DNA of 64,000 nt, from assembly GCF_023101685.1 (NCBI RefSeq), contig NZ_CP082164.1, forward strand, positions 8,370,001-8,434,000, given 5' to 3'. Below, one piece after another: positions 1 through 7,018 of this stretch. The notes under the pieces were generated by a model, which was given only the letters and a program-made list of their open reading frames with translations, was not told the DNA's origin and did not search any database. The translations under genes and the position numbers were made by a program. How positions within the stretch are numbered: the stretch's first letter is position 1; every line of letters starts with the position of its first letter. The stretch comes from Bradyrhizobium sp. 186. GTDB taxonomy: Bacteria; Pseudomonadota; Alphaproteobacteria; Rhizobiales; Xanthobacteraceae.

Positions 1-198
1 CGGATCCTTGAGCACACAAACTTCTCCAATACGAGCATCCGGCAAAACTGCATGGATCAACGTGCCGATCGCCCGCGTGATCCGCCCGCGTACGACACGC
101 GTGTCCACATGCCTTGCCGTAGTTCGCAGACGAGCCAGTGCCGCGTGCAGAGTCCCATCTCCATCAGGACAGCTATGGTCTGGTCTCGGCGCCGTCAC
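1..198 (-). CDS. rhcN: RhcN (SctN), T3SS ATPase, 5' end only
   Basis: This is the first 66 codons of the T3SS ATPase, running off the left edge of the window. The GTG start shares its first base with the TAG stop of nolV, so translation is probably coupled. The visible part is the N-terminal region before the ATP-binding core; it ends in a segment reading IGTLIHAVLPDARIGEVC, typical of the start of the beta-barrel of flagellar/T3SS F1-like ATPases. Family knowledge: the hexameric ATPase unloads chaperones and unfolds effectors at the cytoplasmic face of the export gate. No Walker motif is visible because it lies outside the window; the call leans on this segment and on the conserved order nolB-rhcJ-nolU-nolV-rhcN. 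Confidence 0.8.
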   Translation of the reverse strand, partial: MTAPRPDHSCPDGDGTLHAALARLRTTARHVDTRVVRGRITRAIGTLIHAVLPDARIGEVCVLKDP

Positions 199-818
199 TA
201 TTCGCCTGCCTCATGATCTAACCCAAAGCCCAAACGCAGTGCGCGGAGCTGCGCGTCAAGTCCGAGATGGATATTGCCAAATTCGCTCCACAGCACGCAT
301 TCGTTCGCTGACAGCGCCGGATCCGGAATAATTCGGACCGCCGGCCGGTCCTCCCGTCCGTCGCAGGCAGCAAATTCGCGCGTAAGCGCATCAGCATCCA
401 TGGGGGACGCATGAAGGGACAGTTTCGCCCCGCCATATCTGTGCGAAATCGTGTGACGAACCGTCCTCACCAACATCTCGCCGGGATCGAAATCGCCCAG
501 TAGATCAGTTACGATGTCCATCACGAGCGCTGACAGTTCCTGCTCCAAAACGGCCTTTCGTCGTGCCACTTCCGAGGCAGCCTGCGCGACCAGCTGTGCC
601 ATTTCCTCGGCGCCGGCCCTCACCCCCTCGGCATGGCCGCGCGCACGCTCCTTCTGATAAGCTCTGCGCGCCCAGCCGCGAACCCGCTTCAGATTGCGCT
701 CGGCCACGGCGCGTGCCTCGAGGGCGCTCTGCCAAATCTCGAGATCCCTCGCCGCTATGAGTGGCCCAAGCGGGCGGATGTGCGGAGCGACGGGCGGCGC
801 AGTTTCGTCGGCTGTCAT
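198..818 (-). CDS. nolV: NolV (SctL), T3SS ATPase stator
   Basis: A 206-residue SctL/FliH-type protein. Residues about 35-115 are rich in Ala, Glu and Arg and read as a long coiled coil (RARGHAEGVRAGAEEMAQL), followed by a globular C-terminal part with a conserved-looking segment around VRIIPDPALSANECVLWSEFG, as in FliH/YscL C-terminal domains. Family knowledge: SctL dimers link the ATPase SctN to the cytosolic sorting platform. The start overlaps the end of nolU by four bases (ATGA), and the stop overlaps the rhcN start. It is part of the nolB operon driven from the tts box at 2883-2912. Confidence 0.9.
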   Translation of the reverse strand: MTADETAPPVAPHIRPLGPLIAARDLEIWQSALEARAVAERNLKRVRGWARRAYQKERARGHAEGVRAGAEEMAQLVAQAASEVARRKAVLEQELSALVMDIVTDLLGDFDPGEMLVRTVRHTISHRYGGAKLSLHASPMDADALTREFAACDGREDRPAVRIIPDPALSANECVLWSEFGNIHLGLDAQLRALRLGFGLDHEAGE

Positions 819-1471
819 CCCGCTGGGACCTCCCTCGCCAATTGGGCCAACACCGGCGAAAACAATTGGCCCGCAGCATCGCGGTGTTCAGTCGCAGGAT
901 TGTCGGCGGCCGTTCCGACAGCTAGGCGTAGAAGCACGCGGCGGCAATCAAGCGTTGACGCTTCATCGAGCCAAGCGCCGAGGCAGGCATGTCCATCGTC
1001 TTCAATCCCTAGCGCGAGTTGTTGAGGATCAGCAATTAATCTGGTCGAAACCGCATGCGCTGCATGTCGGATCCCGAAAGCCTGCACCTCGGTGCCGACG
1101 CGCTCGACCAGAACGGCGACATCGTGCTTTGAAATCAGCCTTGTCAGCGAACGGGCATGCCAAATGCCGCCGGCGAGCAGGGCAGCCCTGCTCGGATCAT
1201 GCCCGAGGAGAAGGTCTGGCCCGAAGTCACTTCCGTTCAAGCCCATTTCATCTTCAAGCAGCAACGCTTGCAGTCTTATCTGCAGCCTAGGACTCTTCTG
1301 CAGTCGCACCAACGTCGCGGCCGAGAGGTTCGCGTCAAGACGCGCGGCAAGGCGGGTCGGATGAATCGTGGCAGCAAGCTTACGAATACCTACAGAGGCT
1401 AATTTCAGCGGATCATGCCGCTCGGCAGACGGATTCGGTCTCGTCATGTCGGATACCACACTACGCCGCAT
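815..1471 (-). CDS. nolU: NolU (SctK), T3SS sorting platform protein
   Basis: A 218-residue soluble protein with the size and position of rhizobial NolU, an SctK-family protein. SctK proteins adapt the cytosolic sorting platform to the inner-membrane ring. There is no signal peptide or membrane segment; the sequence is mostly helical with Leu/Ala-rich segments such as HDPSRAALLAGGIWHARSL. It overlaps rhcJ by 11 bases at its start and nolV by 4 bases at its end. A later Met (codon at about 1447, MTRPNPS) is an alternative start. The identification relies strongly on the fixed gene order. Confidence 0.85.
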   Translation of the reverse strand: MRRSVVSDMTRPNPSAERHDPLKLASVGIRKLAATIHPTRLAARLDANLSAATLVRLQKSPRLQIRLQALLLEDEMGLNGSDFGPDLLLGHDPSRAALLAGGIWHARSLTRLISKHDVAVLVERVGTEVQAFGIRHAAHAVSTRLIADPQQLALGIEDDGHACLGAWLDEASTLDCRRVLLRLAVGTAADNPATEHRDAAGQLFSPVLAQLAREVPAG

Positions 1472-2336
1472 TAGGCTTAGTCGCTTTGCGAATCATCTCG
1501 ATAGCAGAGACACCCGAGCGCCCACCAACCGCGCTAACTTTCTGAGATGATTGCCTGCGCTGACGCCCACGAGCGCTCAGCAAGACGCAGGATAGCACGC
1601 CGAATACAGACCCGCCGAGACCCATGCCAACCGCAACCAATGGCGTTGAAATGACTCCAGATGCTTGGGCGAAACCAGCCGCAGCCGCCGGTCGCGGCTC
1701 TAGTGCGGGCCGCTCGACTGAGACGAAAACAACAGCCACCTTGTCATAGGATAAGCCCTCGATGCTGTTGGCGACGAGCATTTTAATCTGCGGCAGCAAG
1801 ATTGAGAGATTTGCCCTCGAGTCATGCCGGATGAAAACCGACGCCGAAGATGGCGTGGTGTCACGTCGCAACAGGTCGTTCTTTGGCAGAACAACGTGGA
1901 CGCGCGCCGAGAGGACACCATCGATATCACTGATCGTGCGAGATAATTCCTCGCTCAGCGCATAGACGTAACGGGCGCGCTCCTCGATCGGCGAAGCAAT
2001 CAGACCCGCCGCGCTGAACACTTCGCCTAGACTCTTGAAAGCGTGGCGCGGCAACCCTTCGCCATTCAGCAGGTCGATTGCGGAAGCAATCTGAGTCTGC
2101 TCGACCTGGATCGTGATAGTCCCGTCCTTAGCAGCAACGCGGAGCGCATCGACCCCGTTCTTGAGGAGGACAGCAAGCATCTCATTGGCCTCACGCTCCT
2201 GCACTTTCGTGTAGAGATCGGCTTTGCAACCAACCAGGGCAAGCAGGAGCGGCAGCAGAGCCAGAAGTTGAAGCCGCTTGCGGAATGGGCGCGCCTGACC
2301 GCTTTCGCGATCGATTAAACCAATCATTCGCCCCAC
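1461..2336 (-). CDS. rhcJ: RhcJ/NolT (SctJ), T3SS inner-ring lipoprotein
   Basis: A 291-residue YscJ/PrgK-family lipoprotein that forms the inner-membrane ring of the injectisome. The N-terminal Arg-rich stretch and hydrophobic segment end in a lipobox, LLALVGC, with the modified Cys near residue 37. The ring-building domain follows, with SIDLLNGEGLPR-like and LPKNDLLRRDTTPSSASVFI segments typical of SctJ. A C-terminal membrane helix lies around residues 228-252 (GMGLGGSVFGVLSCVLL), followed by a basic tail. The longest frame starts with GTG directly after the nolB stop; an ATG nine bases downstream (MIGLID), preceded by GGGGCG, may be the real start. Confidence 0.92.
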   Translation of the reverse strand: MGRMIGLIDRESGQARPFRKRLQLLALLPLLLALVGCKADLYTKVQEREANEMLAVLLKNGVDALRVAAKDGTITIQVEQTQIASAIDLLNGEGLPRHAFKSLGEVFSAAGLIASPIEERARYVYALSEELSRTISDIDGVLSARVHVVLPKNDLLRRDTTPSSASVFIRHDSRANLSILLPQIKMLVANSIEGLSYDKVAVVFVSVERPALEPRPAAAAGFAQASGVISTPLVAVGMGLGGSVFGVLSCVLLSARGRQRRQSSQKVSAVGGRSGVSAIEMIRKATKPNAA

Positions 2337-2816
2337 TCAGCCCGCCGATATCAGCTTGTTCAGAGATGAACCGAGGCTACCGATGCCATTTGAAATGAGT
2401 GTTACCTGGATGACGCTATCAGAAACATCCTTCAGATTCGCCAACATCGCCTCGAAGTCAGCTGCGCCACTGGGGGCGCCCGGCACACCTGCTTCCGCTT
2501 TGCCCGGTTGCAGCAAAAGGGGCTCCGACGCCGACCCGGTCTCCGCACCTTTTGGAACTGCATTGACCGGATACATCGCAGAAAGATTCTGGAGGATGCG
2601 ATCGCCCAGCGGGCTCGCCTGTGTTGTTGCACGCGACACCTCGGATGTCGGCGGAACGGCCGCCGCTTCCGTTACTGGAGGCGCAAGGTCTTGAACCGAA
2701 GCCGCTTGCAAGAGACTCTGCTGAAATTGGACCTGCTCGTCGACCACTGTTGCCGAACAGGCCTTGGACAGGCCTTCTAGATTGTGAGAAATCGGCGCAG
2801 CGCCCAACATCATCAT
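2337..2816 (-). CDS. nolB: NolB, T3SS inner-rod-like protein (SctI position)
   Basis: A small soluble protein that opens the T3SS operon and sits in the NolB position. It is Ala/Ser/Pro-rich in the middle and has a hydrophobic, helix-forming C-terminus (ISNGIGSLGSSLNKLI), as expected of an inner-rod component exported by the apparatus. The open frame extends to an ATG at 2867, but that start lies only 15 bases from the tts box. I chose the triple-Met start at 2816 (MMMLGAAP), 66 bases downstream of the box, because the other tts-box genes in this window start 57-67 bases away. This gives 159 residues. Confidence 0.85.
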   Translation of the reverse strand: MMMLGAAPISHNLEGLSKACSATVVDEQVQFQQSLLQAASVQDLAPPVTEAAAVPPTSEVSRATTQASPLGDRILQNLSAMYPVNAVPKGAETGSASEPLLLQPGKAEAGVPGAPSGAADFEAMLANLKDVSDSVIQVTLISNGIGSLGSSLNKLISAG

Positions 2817-2882
2817 GGAAAGACCCGCTCTCATCGAGATGTGATACGACCAGCCGTTCATGCCCATTAGCGGCTCAATGTC

Positions 2883-2912
2883 CTAGACAGGCCAGCTGAC
2901 GACAAGCTGACG
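2883..2912 (-). promoter_or_regulatory. tts box for the nolB operon
   Basis: Read on the minus strand, the site begins CGTCAGCTTGTCGTCAGCT and then runs on to GGCCTGTCTAG. This matches the rhizobial TtsI-binding tts box (GTCAGCTTNTCGNNAGCT plus a pyrimidine-rich CCTNCTA tail) in the left half, with a degenerate tail. It faces nolB-rhcJ-nolU-nolV-rhcN. Known biology: flavonoid-NodD-TtsI activation of T3SS operons. Confidence 0.85.
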
Positions 2913-3001
2913 AGTTCGCCCGCACATCGTCATCTAAAGATCACGTTTCGCGTTCACGTACCAAACGTACTCCTGTTGCTTTAAGTCAAAGAGAACCATG
3001 A

Positions 3002-3697
3002 ATGCTCATCCGATCCATAATCCCGCACGTTTTGAACGGAGTCCTGTGTGTCGCCGTTTTCGTTTCCGGCGGAATACAGATGGCGCGCGGCGCTCCCCTG
3101 TCGCTGCCCTCGACACCTTATCGGTATACGGTTCTGGATCAGGAGCTTTCTGCCGCGCTGCAGGAATTCGGCAACAACCTCAATATTAAAGTCACCATCA
3201 GCGCCGAGGTGAAGGGTCGGATTCGCGGGCACATGCCGGACCTGCCACCGCGCGAGTTCCTTGACCATCTGACTCAGCTCTACAATCTTCAATGGTACTA
3301 CGATGGGCTCGTGCTTTACGTGTCTACCGCAAAGGAAGCGCAAACTCGTCTGCTTCTCCTAACTTCAATCAGCTGCGACGCGCTCAAGGCAACCCTCGAT
3401 GCGCTCGCCATTTCCGACGAACGCTACATCATGAGACCGGCACCGGGAAATGGCCTAGTCCTTGCGTCCGGTCCACCACGCTTCATCGCACTCGTGGATC
3501 AGACGCTCAATGGTCTTGTGGCGGAGGCGCAGGCGCGACCTCGCTCCGTCGAGATGCCGTCCCGTGAATCTGTGCTGATGTTATATCGTGGGGCCTCCGC
3601 GACGATCGTTCGGGATGGGCGAACTGAAGGCCCGTACTCTTCAGACATGCCGCGCCAGGAGGGTGCCTTGCCTGCGCAAGGGCCGGGCCGAAGATGA
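3002..3697 (+). CDS. rhcC1: RhcC1/NolW, N-terminal half of the T3SS secretin
   Basis: A 231-residue protein with a signal peptide (hydrophobic stretch about residues 8-30, then ARGAPLSLPS) followed by secretin N0/N1-type domains: YTVLDQELSAALQEFG (N0), then LPPREFLDHLTQLYNLQWYY and the N1-like ALKATLDALAI region. In rhizobia the outer-membrane secretin is split into RhcC1 (this part) and RhcC2 (the pore-forming C-terminus, not in this window). It is divergent from nolB, and AGAG lies just before the start. An overlapping ATG at 2998 is in another frame. A decayed copy of this gene lies at 15760-16090. Confidence 0.92.
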   Translation: MLIRSIIPHVLNGVLCVAVFVSGGIQMARGAPLSLPSTPYRYTVLDQELSAALQEFGNNLNIKVTISAEVKGRIRGHMPDLPPREFLDHLTQLYNLQWYYDGLVLYVSTAKEAQTRLLLLTSISCDALKATLDALAISDERYIMRPAPGNGLVLASGPPRFIALVDQTLNGLVAEAQARPRSVEMPSRESVLMLYRGASATIVRDGRTEGPYSSDMPRQEGALPAQGPGRR

Positions 3698-3968
3698 TAC
3701 GGCTAGCCGGATTCCTCAATGAGCCGTTACGCGGGTTGTGCAAGGAGCCTGGACCGACCGTCCGGTCAGACGCTGCACAAGCACGGCGAGACGTACGTGT
3801 CGTAAATCGGCTCCAGAACACTAGAATTGCCGCTGCGCCACCTTGTCCACCAGTATCGGGATGGCCGGTGGTAGTGTGCGGGAGGTTCTGCAAAAGCTGA
3901 GCGGCTGAAGCGGTAAATCCGGTGCTTGCGAAGATCACCGCCATAGCGGAGCAAGGACCACCACGACC
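3698..3968. other. No supported gene
   Basis: Short overlapping open frames on both strands show no motif I recognise. One minus-strand frame starts with a signal-peptide-like stretch but runs antisense into rhcC1. I see no convincing gene, promoter or repeat here. Confidence 0.5.
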
Positions 3969-4260
3969 GTGACGAAGACTAGGACGGATGGCTCTGCCGT
4001 CAAACAGCTTTTAGCGTCGGACAGGGATCCTGAAACCGCTGATCCAGGGTGCGGTGCAGGAAGCTCTCGAAGCCGCGATGGCGGAGGCGCTGGGCGCGGC
4101 GAGACGCGGCTGGGCTATCGCTCCGGCTACTACACCCGCTCGCTGATCACCCGGGTGGGCAAGATCGAGTTGAAGGTGCCGCAGGACCGCCAGGGGCGGT
4201 TCTCGACCGAGCTGTTCAACGCTATCAGCGCTCGGAGAAGGCACTGGTAGCGGCGCTGGC
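3969..4260 (+). pseudogene. IS256-family (Mutator) transposase fragment
   Basis: The reading frame contains RSGYYTRSLITRVGKIELKV followed by PQDRQGRFSTELF, the well-known N-terminal region of IS256/Mutator transposases. The match continues in another frame as RYQRSEKALVAAL, so there is a frameshift near 4225. The rest of the transposase, with its DDE residues, is absent. The fragment abuts an IS110 fragment, so one element probably landed in the other. Confidence 0.75.
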
Positions 4261-4264
4261 GTTC

Positions 4265-4605
4265 GGACATCGGTCTTGGATGCTCGCGGTTTTGCGGCTG
4301 CACGAGATTTTGCAGCTTGGACGGGGTTAACGCCGAGGGCACAGTCGAGCGGCGGGAAAGAAAGGCTCGGGGCGGTATCAAAGCGTGGAAATCGGCATAC
4401 GGACGCTCTTGATCGTTGGTGCGACCTCAATCATCAAGCTTGGCAAGCGAGGCTTGAAAGTCCCGCTCTGGATTCGGACCATGCTGCAAAGACGGCCGTC
4501 AAGCTCATAGCGGTGACGTTCGCCAATAAGATTGCGCGCACCATCTGCGTCTTGCTGGTCAGAGGCGGCATCTATCATGCGCCGCCTGCAATGCTGAAAA
4601 CCTAA
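4265..4605 (+). pseudogene. IS110-family transposase C-terminal fragment
   Basis: The sequence reads ARDFAAWTGLTPRAQSSGGK, then RLGAVSKRGNR, and after a shift AKTAVKLIAVTFANKIART. This is the C-terminal (Tnp_20) half of an IS110/IS116-type transposase. The usual LRRLLV stretch after GNR is disrupted, and the N-terminal catalytic half is missing. It is a dead fragment. Confidence 0.7.
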
Positions 4606-4929
4606 TCTTAAGAACTCTCCGGCGGAAGAAGAAAGCTGCCGAGGAGGCAAGGTGCAAATCTGGATGAACCCCGAATGACGACATTCCCGGTAGCGATCAG
4701 ACCGCCTGACTCACTGCGCTTCGAGCGCGAGAAATTGATTGGGCGATTGCTTCCGCGGATATCATCGTGGCCAGCGGCCGGGCGCCGCGTTTACAGGCCG
4801 AACATATGACCGCACCGTCATCCCTTGTTCAACCAGAGAAAGATCTTGCAGCCCGGGCCGTTCCACATATGAGTCAGAGCCCCTTTTGGATGCCGATCGG
4901 GGGTCCCAGTCCAATGCCGATTGACACGC

Positions 4930-5295
4930 TGCTCAAACTCGCGCCGTGTCAGCCACGACGGGCTCGTGTGGATCGGCGGCAACTATTACAGCATACCCGA
5001 CCATACGCGGCGCATTGTCGAGGTGCAGCAATTGCTCTAATCCCATTCTCGATCAAGGCGAAATCGTTGCCGTCCATCCCGTTCTGGAGAAGGCCGCCGG
5101 CGAACTCGCGTCGCACCCGAGCATCGAGAGGCGGTCAACCGGTCCAGGTCGCGACCTGGCGTATCCAAAGCCCTCGTCGATCGGGCCGGCGATCACATGC
5201 CAAGGCGGTCGCTGGGGTTTTACCAAGGTGTCGCAAACGGCTCCCCCAATCGGAAGGCCGGCCATAACCATCCACACGCAGCCGGCAGCGATCGA
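4930..5295 (+). pseudogene. IS21-family istA C-terminal remnant
   Basis: Two frames give SRDGLVWIGGNYYSIPDHTRR and then ILDQGEIVAVHPVLE, typical of the C-terminal end of IstA, the IS21 transposase. Several frameshifts break the gene, and the DDE catalytic core is not recognisable upstream. It lies directly before an istB remnant in the same orientation, which is the normal IS21 order. Confidence 0.65.
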
Positions 5296-6025
5296 CAGCG
5301 TCAAGAAAGGCCTAGTCGCACTCAAGATGCCACGTGCGCTCAGAATGCTGGACACCACGGTGCGGCGAATTGAAAGAGGGTGAGGTCACCTGGATTGAGG
5401 CGCTCGATCACGCTTATCGAGGAGCTGACGGTGCGCGACAGTCGCCGTGTCAGCACCGCGCTGAGAATGTCTCGCCTGACCACCGTCAAAATGCTCGCTG
5501 GCTTCGACTTCGCATTCCAGCCCTCGCTCGATCGCAATCGCATTCTGGCGCTTGCCGAATTGAAATTCATCTGCTTGCGACACCGGCAAAGAGCCATCTC
5601 GCGACGGCACTCGCGGTCGAGGCCGTGAAGGCGGGAAAGAGCGTCGCGTTCGCCACGCTCGCGGACATCGTCACCACCACTTTGCGCGAGCGCCTGCGGT
5701 TCCTCGCCCGCGCCTCCCTCCTTGTCGTCGACGAGATCGGTTACCTCCCGGTCGTGCCTGGCGGCGGCAATCTGTTCTTCCAGTTGGTCAACGCCCGCTA
5801 TGACAAGGGCGCGATGATCCTCACTTCGAACCGGCCACAGCATTGCTTGGTCGACTGCTTCACCACGCAATTGTTATCCAAATCGAGGGATCGAGCTATC
5901 GGCTCCGCCAGCACGCCGCTCTCGTCCCGGAAAACGTCCGCTCGCGCCCGCTCACAAACCCGCCGCAGCCCAAGCGCCGCGGCGGCCCGTCTGGAAGGAA
6001 CAATGACGATTCCGATAGCGGCTGA
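5296..6025 (+). pseudogene. IS21-family istB ATPase remnant
   Basis: IstB helper ATPase sequence can be followed through four or more frames: VKKGLVALKMPRALRMLDTT, then SRLTTVKMLAGFDFAFQPSL with DRNRILALAELKF, then SLLVVDEIGYLPVVPGGGNL (Walker B) and finally HHAIVIQIEGSSYRLRQHA. The Walker A region (usually GPPGTGKSH) has collapsed to TPAKSH around 5580. Multiple frameshifts and an internal deletion near 5850 make it inactive. Its 3' end meets the end of an IS3 remnant on the opposite strand. Confidence 0.8.
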
Positions 6026-6059
6026 TCCCCGACCCACAATCGCCGTTCACCCAGGGAAA

Positions 6060-6520
6060 TCTGGACATTCTCACGGAAAGTTCGCTGCCCGTTGACAGAG
6101 GTCCATGATCGCCGCCAGGTACAGCAGCCATCTGCAGTCGAAACGTAAGTGATGTCGGCGAGCCAGATCCGGTTCGCTGCTGCGGCCCTAAAGTTGCGAT
6201 CGATGAGGTTTGGCGCGATCGGCAGGCCATGACGGCTGTCGGCAACGCGGTGCGGCCGGGCCATGATGGCGCCGATGCGGTGCCGATGCATTAGGCATTC
6301 GATCCGGCCACGGCTGGCGCCAAGTCCCCGTGCCCGCAGCGCGGCATGGACCCGTGGGTTGCCGTCCCCGCGCGCCGCTGTCCTGGTGAACCTGTCGAAT
6401 ATCAGTCAAGAGCGCAGCATTGATGGTCGTGCGTGCTCTGTCCGGACGCTCGCGCCAGGCGTAATAGCCGGCCGGCGAGACCTCGAGCACGGCGCACATC
6501 AGCCGCCGGGTAGGTATCAC
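6060..6520 (-). pseudogene. IS3-family orfB (transposase) remnant
   Basis: The N-terminal part reads RLMCAVLEVSPAGYYAWRER. After a frameshift near 6290 the sequence continues as HRIGAIMARPHR, then DSRHGLPIAPNL and IWLADITYVSTADG, the first catalytic Asp region of IS3-family OrfB. The remainder, including the D35E region, is missing where the IS21 remnant begins. It follows orfA with a four-base overlap, as in intact IS3 elements. Confidence 0.75.
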
Positions 6521-6858
6521 GATGGTCCTTGATGAAGCGGAAGCTCGTGTCCGCGTTCCGGCAAAGATCGCGATCGACTTTTTAGAATGTCCCGCTCGAT
6601 GGGCATCCGCTCGTTCTCCTCGCGCAAACGGGCGATCTCGGGAGCCTGGTCCGCCGACATCGGCGCCGCCTGCGTGCTGGGGCGCCGCGTCGCCGATGCC
6701 GGCTCCTGCCGGAGCTTCTCAACGCAGCGCCGCAGCACCGAACCGCGCAGACCGAGTTCCTTGCCAACGGCTCTGATCGATCGGCCACTCGACACCAGAA
6801 GCTCAGCCGCCTGCCGCTTGTACTCCTCGGTAAACAATCGACGTTGACGTACTTCCAT
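6517..6858 (-). CDS. IS3-family orfA (HTH protein)
   Basis: A 113-residue OrfA with an N-terminal helix-turn-helix (LFTEEYKRQAAELLVSSGRS, then IRAVGKELGLRGSVLRRCVE) and a leucine-zipper-like stretch (IARLREENERMPIERDIL). In intact elements OrfA is fused to OrfB by programmed frameshifting to make the transposase. Here OrfB is broken, so the element cannot move itself. The C-terminus after residue 95 looks altered. It ends about 70 bases before the tts box of the NEL effector. Confidence 0.7.
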   Translation of the reverse strand: MEVRQRRLFTEEYKRQAAELLVSSGRSIRAVGKELGLRGSVLRRCVEKLRQEPASATRRPSTQAAPMSADQAPEIARLREENERMPIERDILKSRSRSLPERGHELPLHQGPS

Positions 6859-6930
6859 TCGACGCGTCCTGGCTCTCTGGGCCTACTAAAGGTGTCCACT
6901 CATTCGGAGGAGGTTCGCGTAGCTGCGCAC

Positions 6931-6960
6931 CGTCAGCTTCTCGAAAGCTAAGCCTCCTAG
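6931..6960 (+). promoter_or_regulatory. tts box of the NEL effector gene
   Basis: The sequence runs CGTCAGCTTCTCGAAAGCTA and then AGCCTCCTAG, an essentially perfect tts box. It ends 58 bases before the chosen start codon at 7019. It predicts TtsI-dependent, flavonoid-inducible expression of the downstream effector. The IS3 remnant ends just upstream, leaving the box intact. Confidence 0.95.
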
Positions 6961-7018
6961 GGAGAAGGTGTCGATCTGGGCCCGGCGTTAGCTGTTGGAT
7001 CTGCCAAAGGAGAATCCG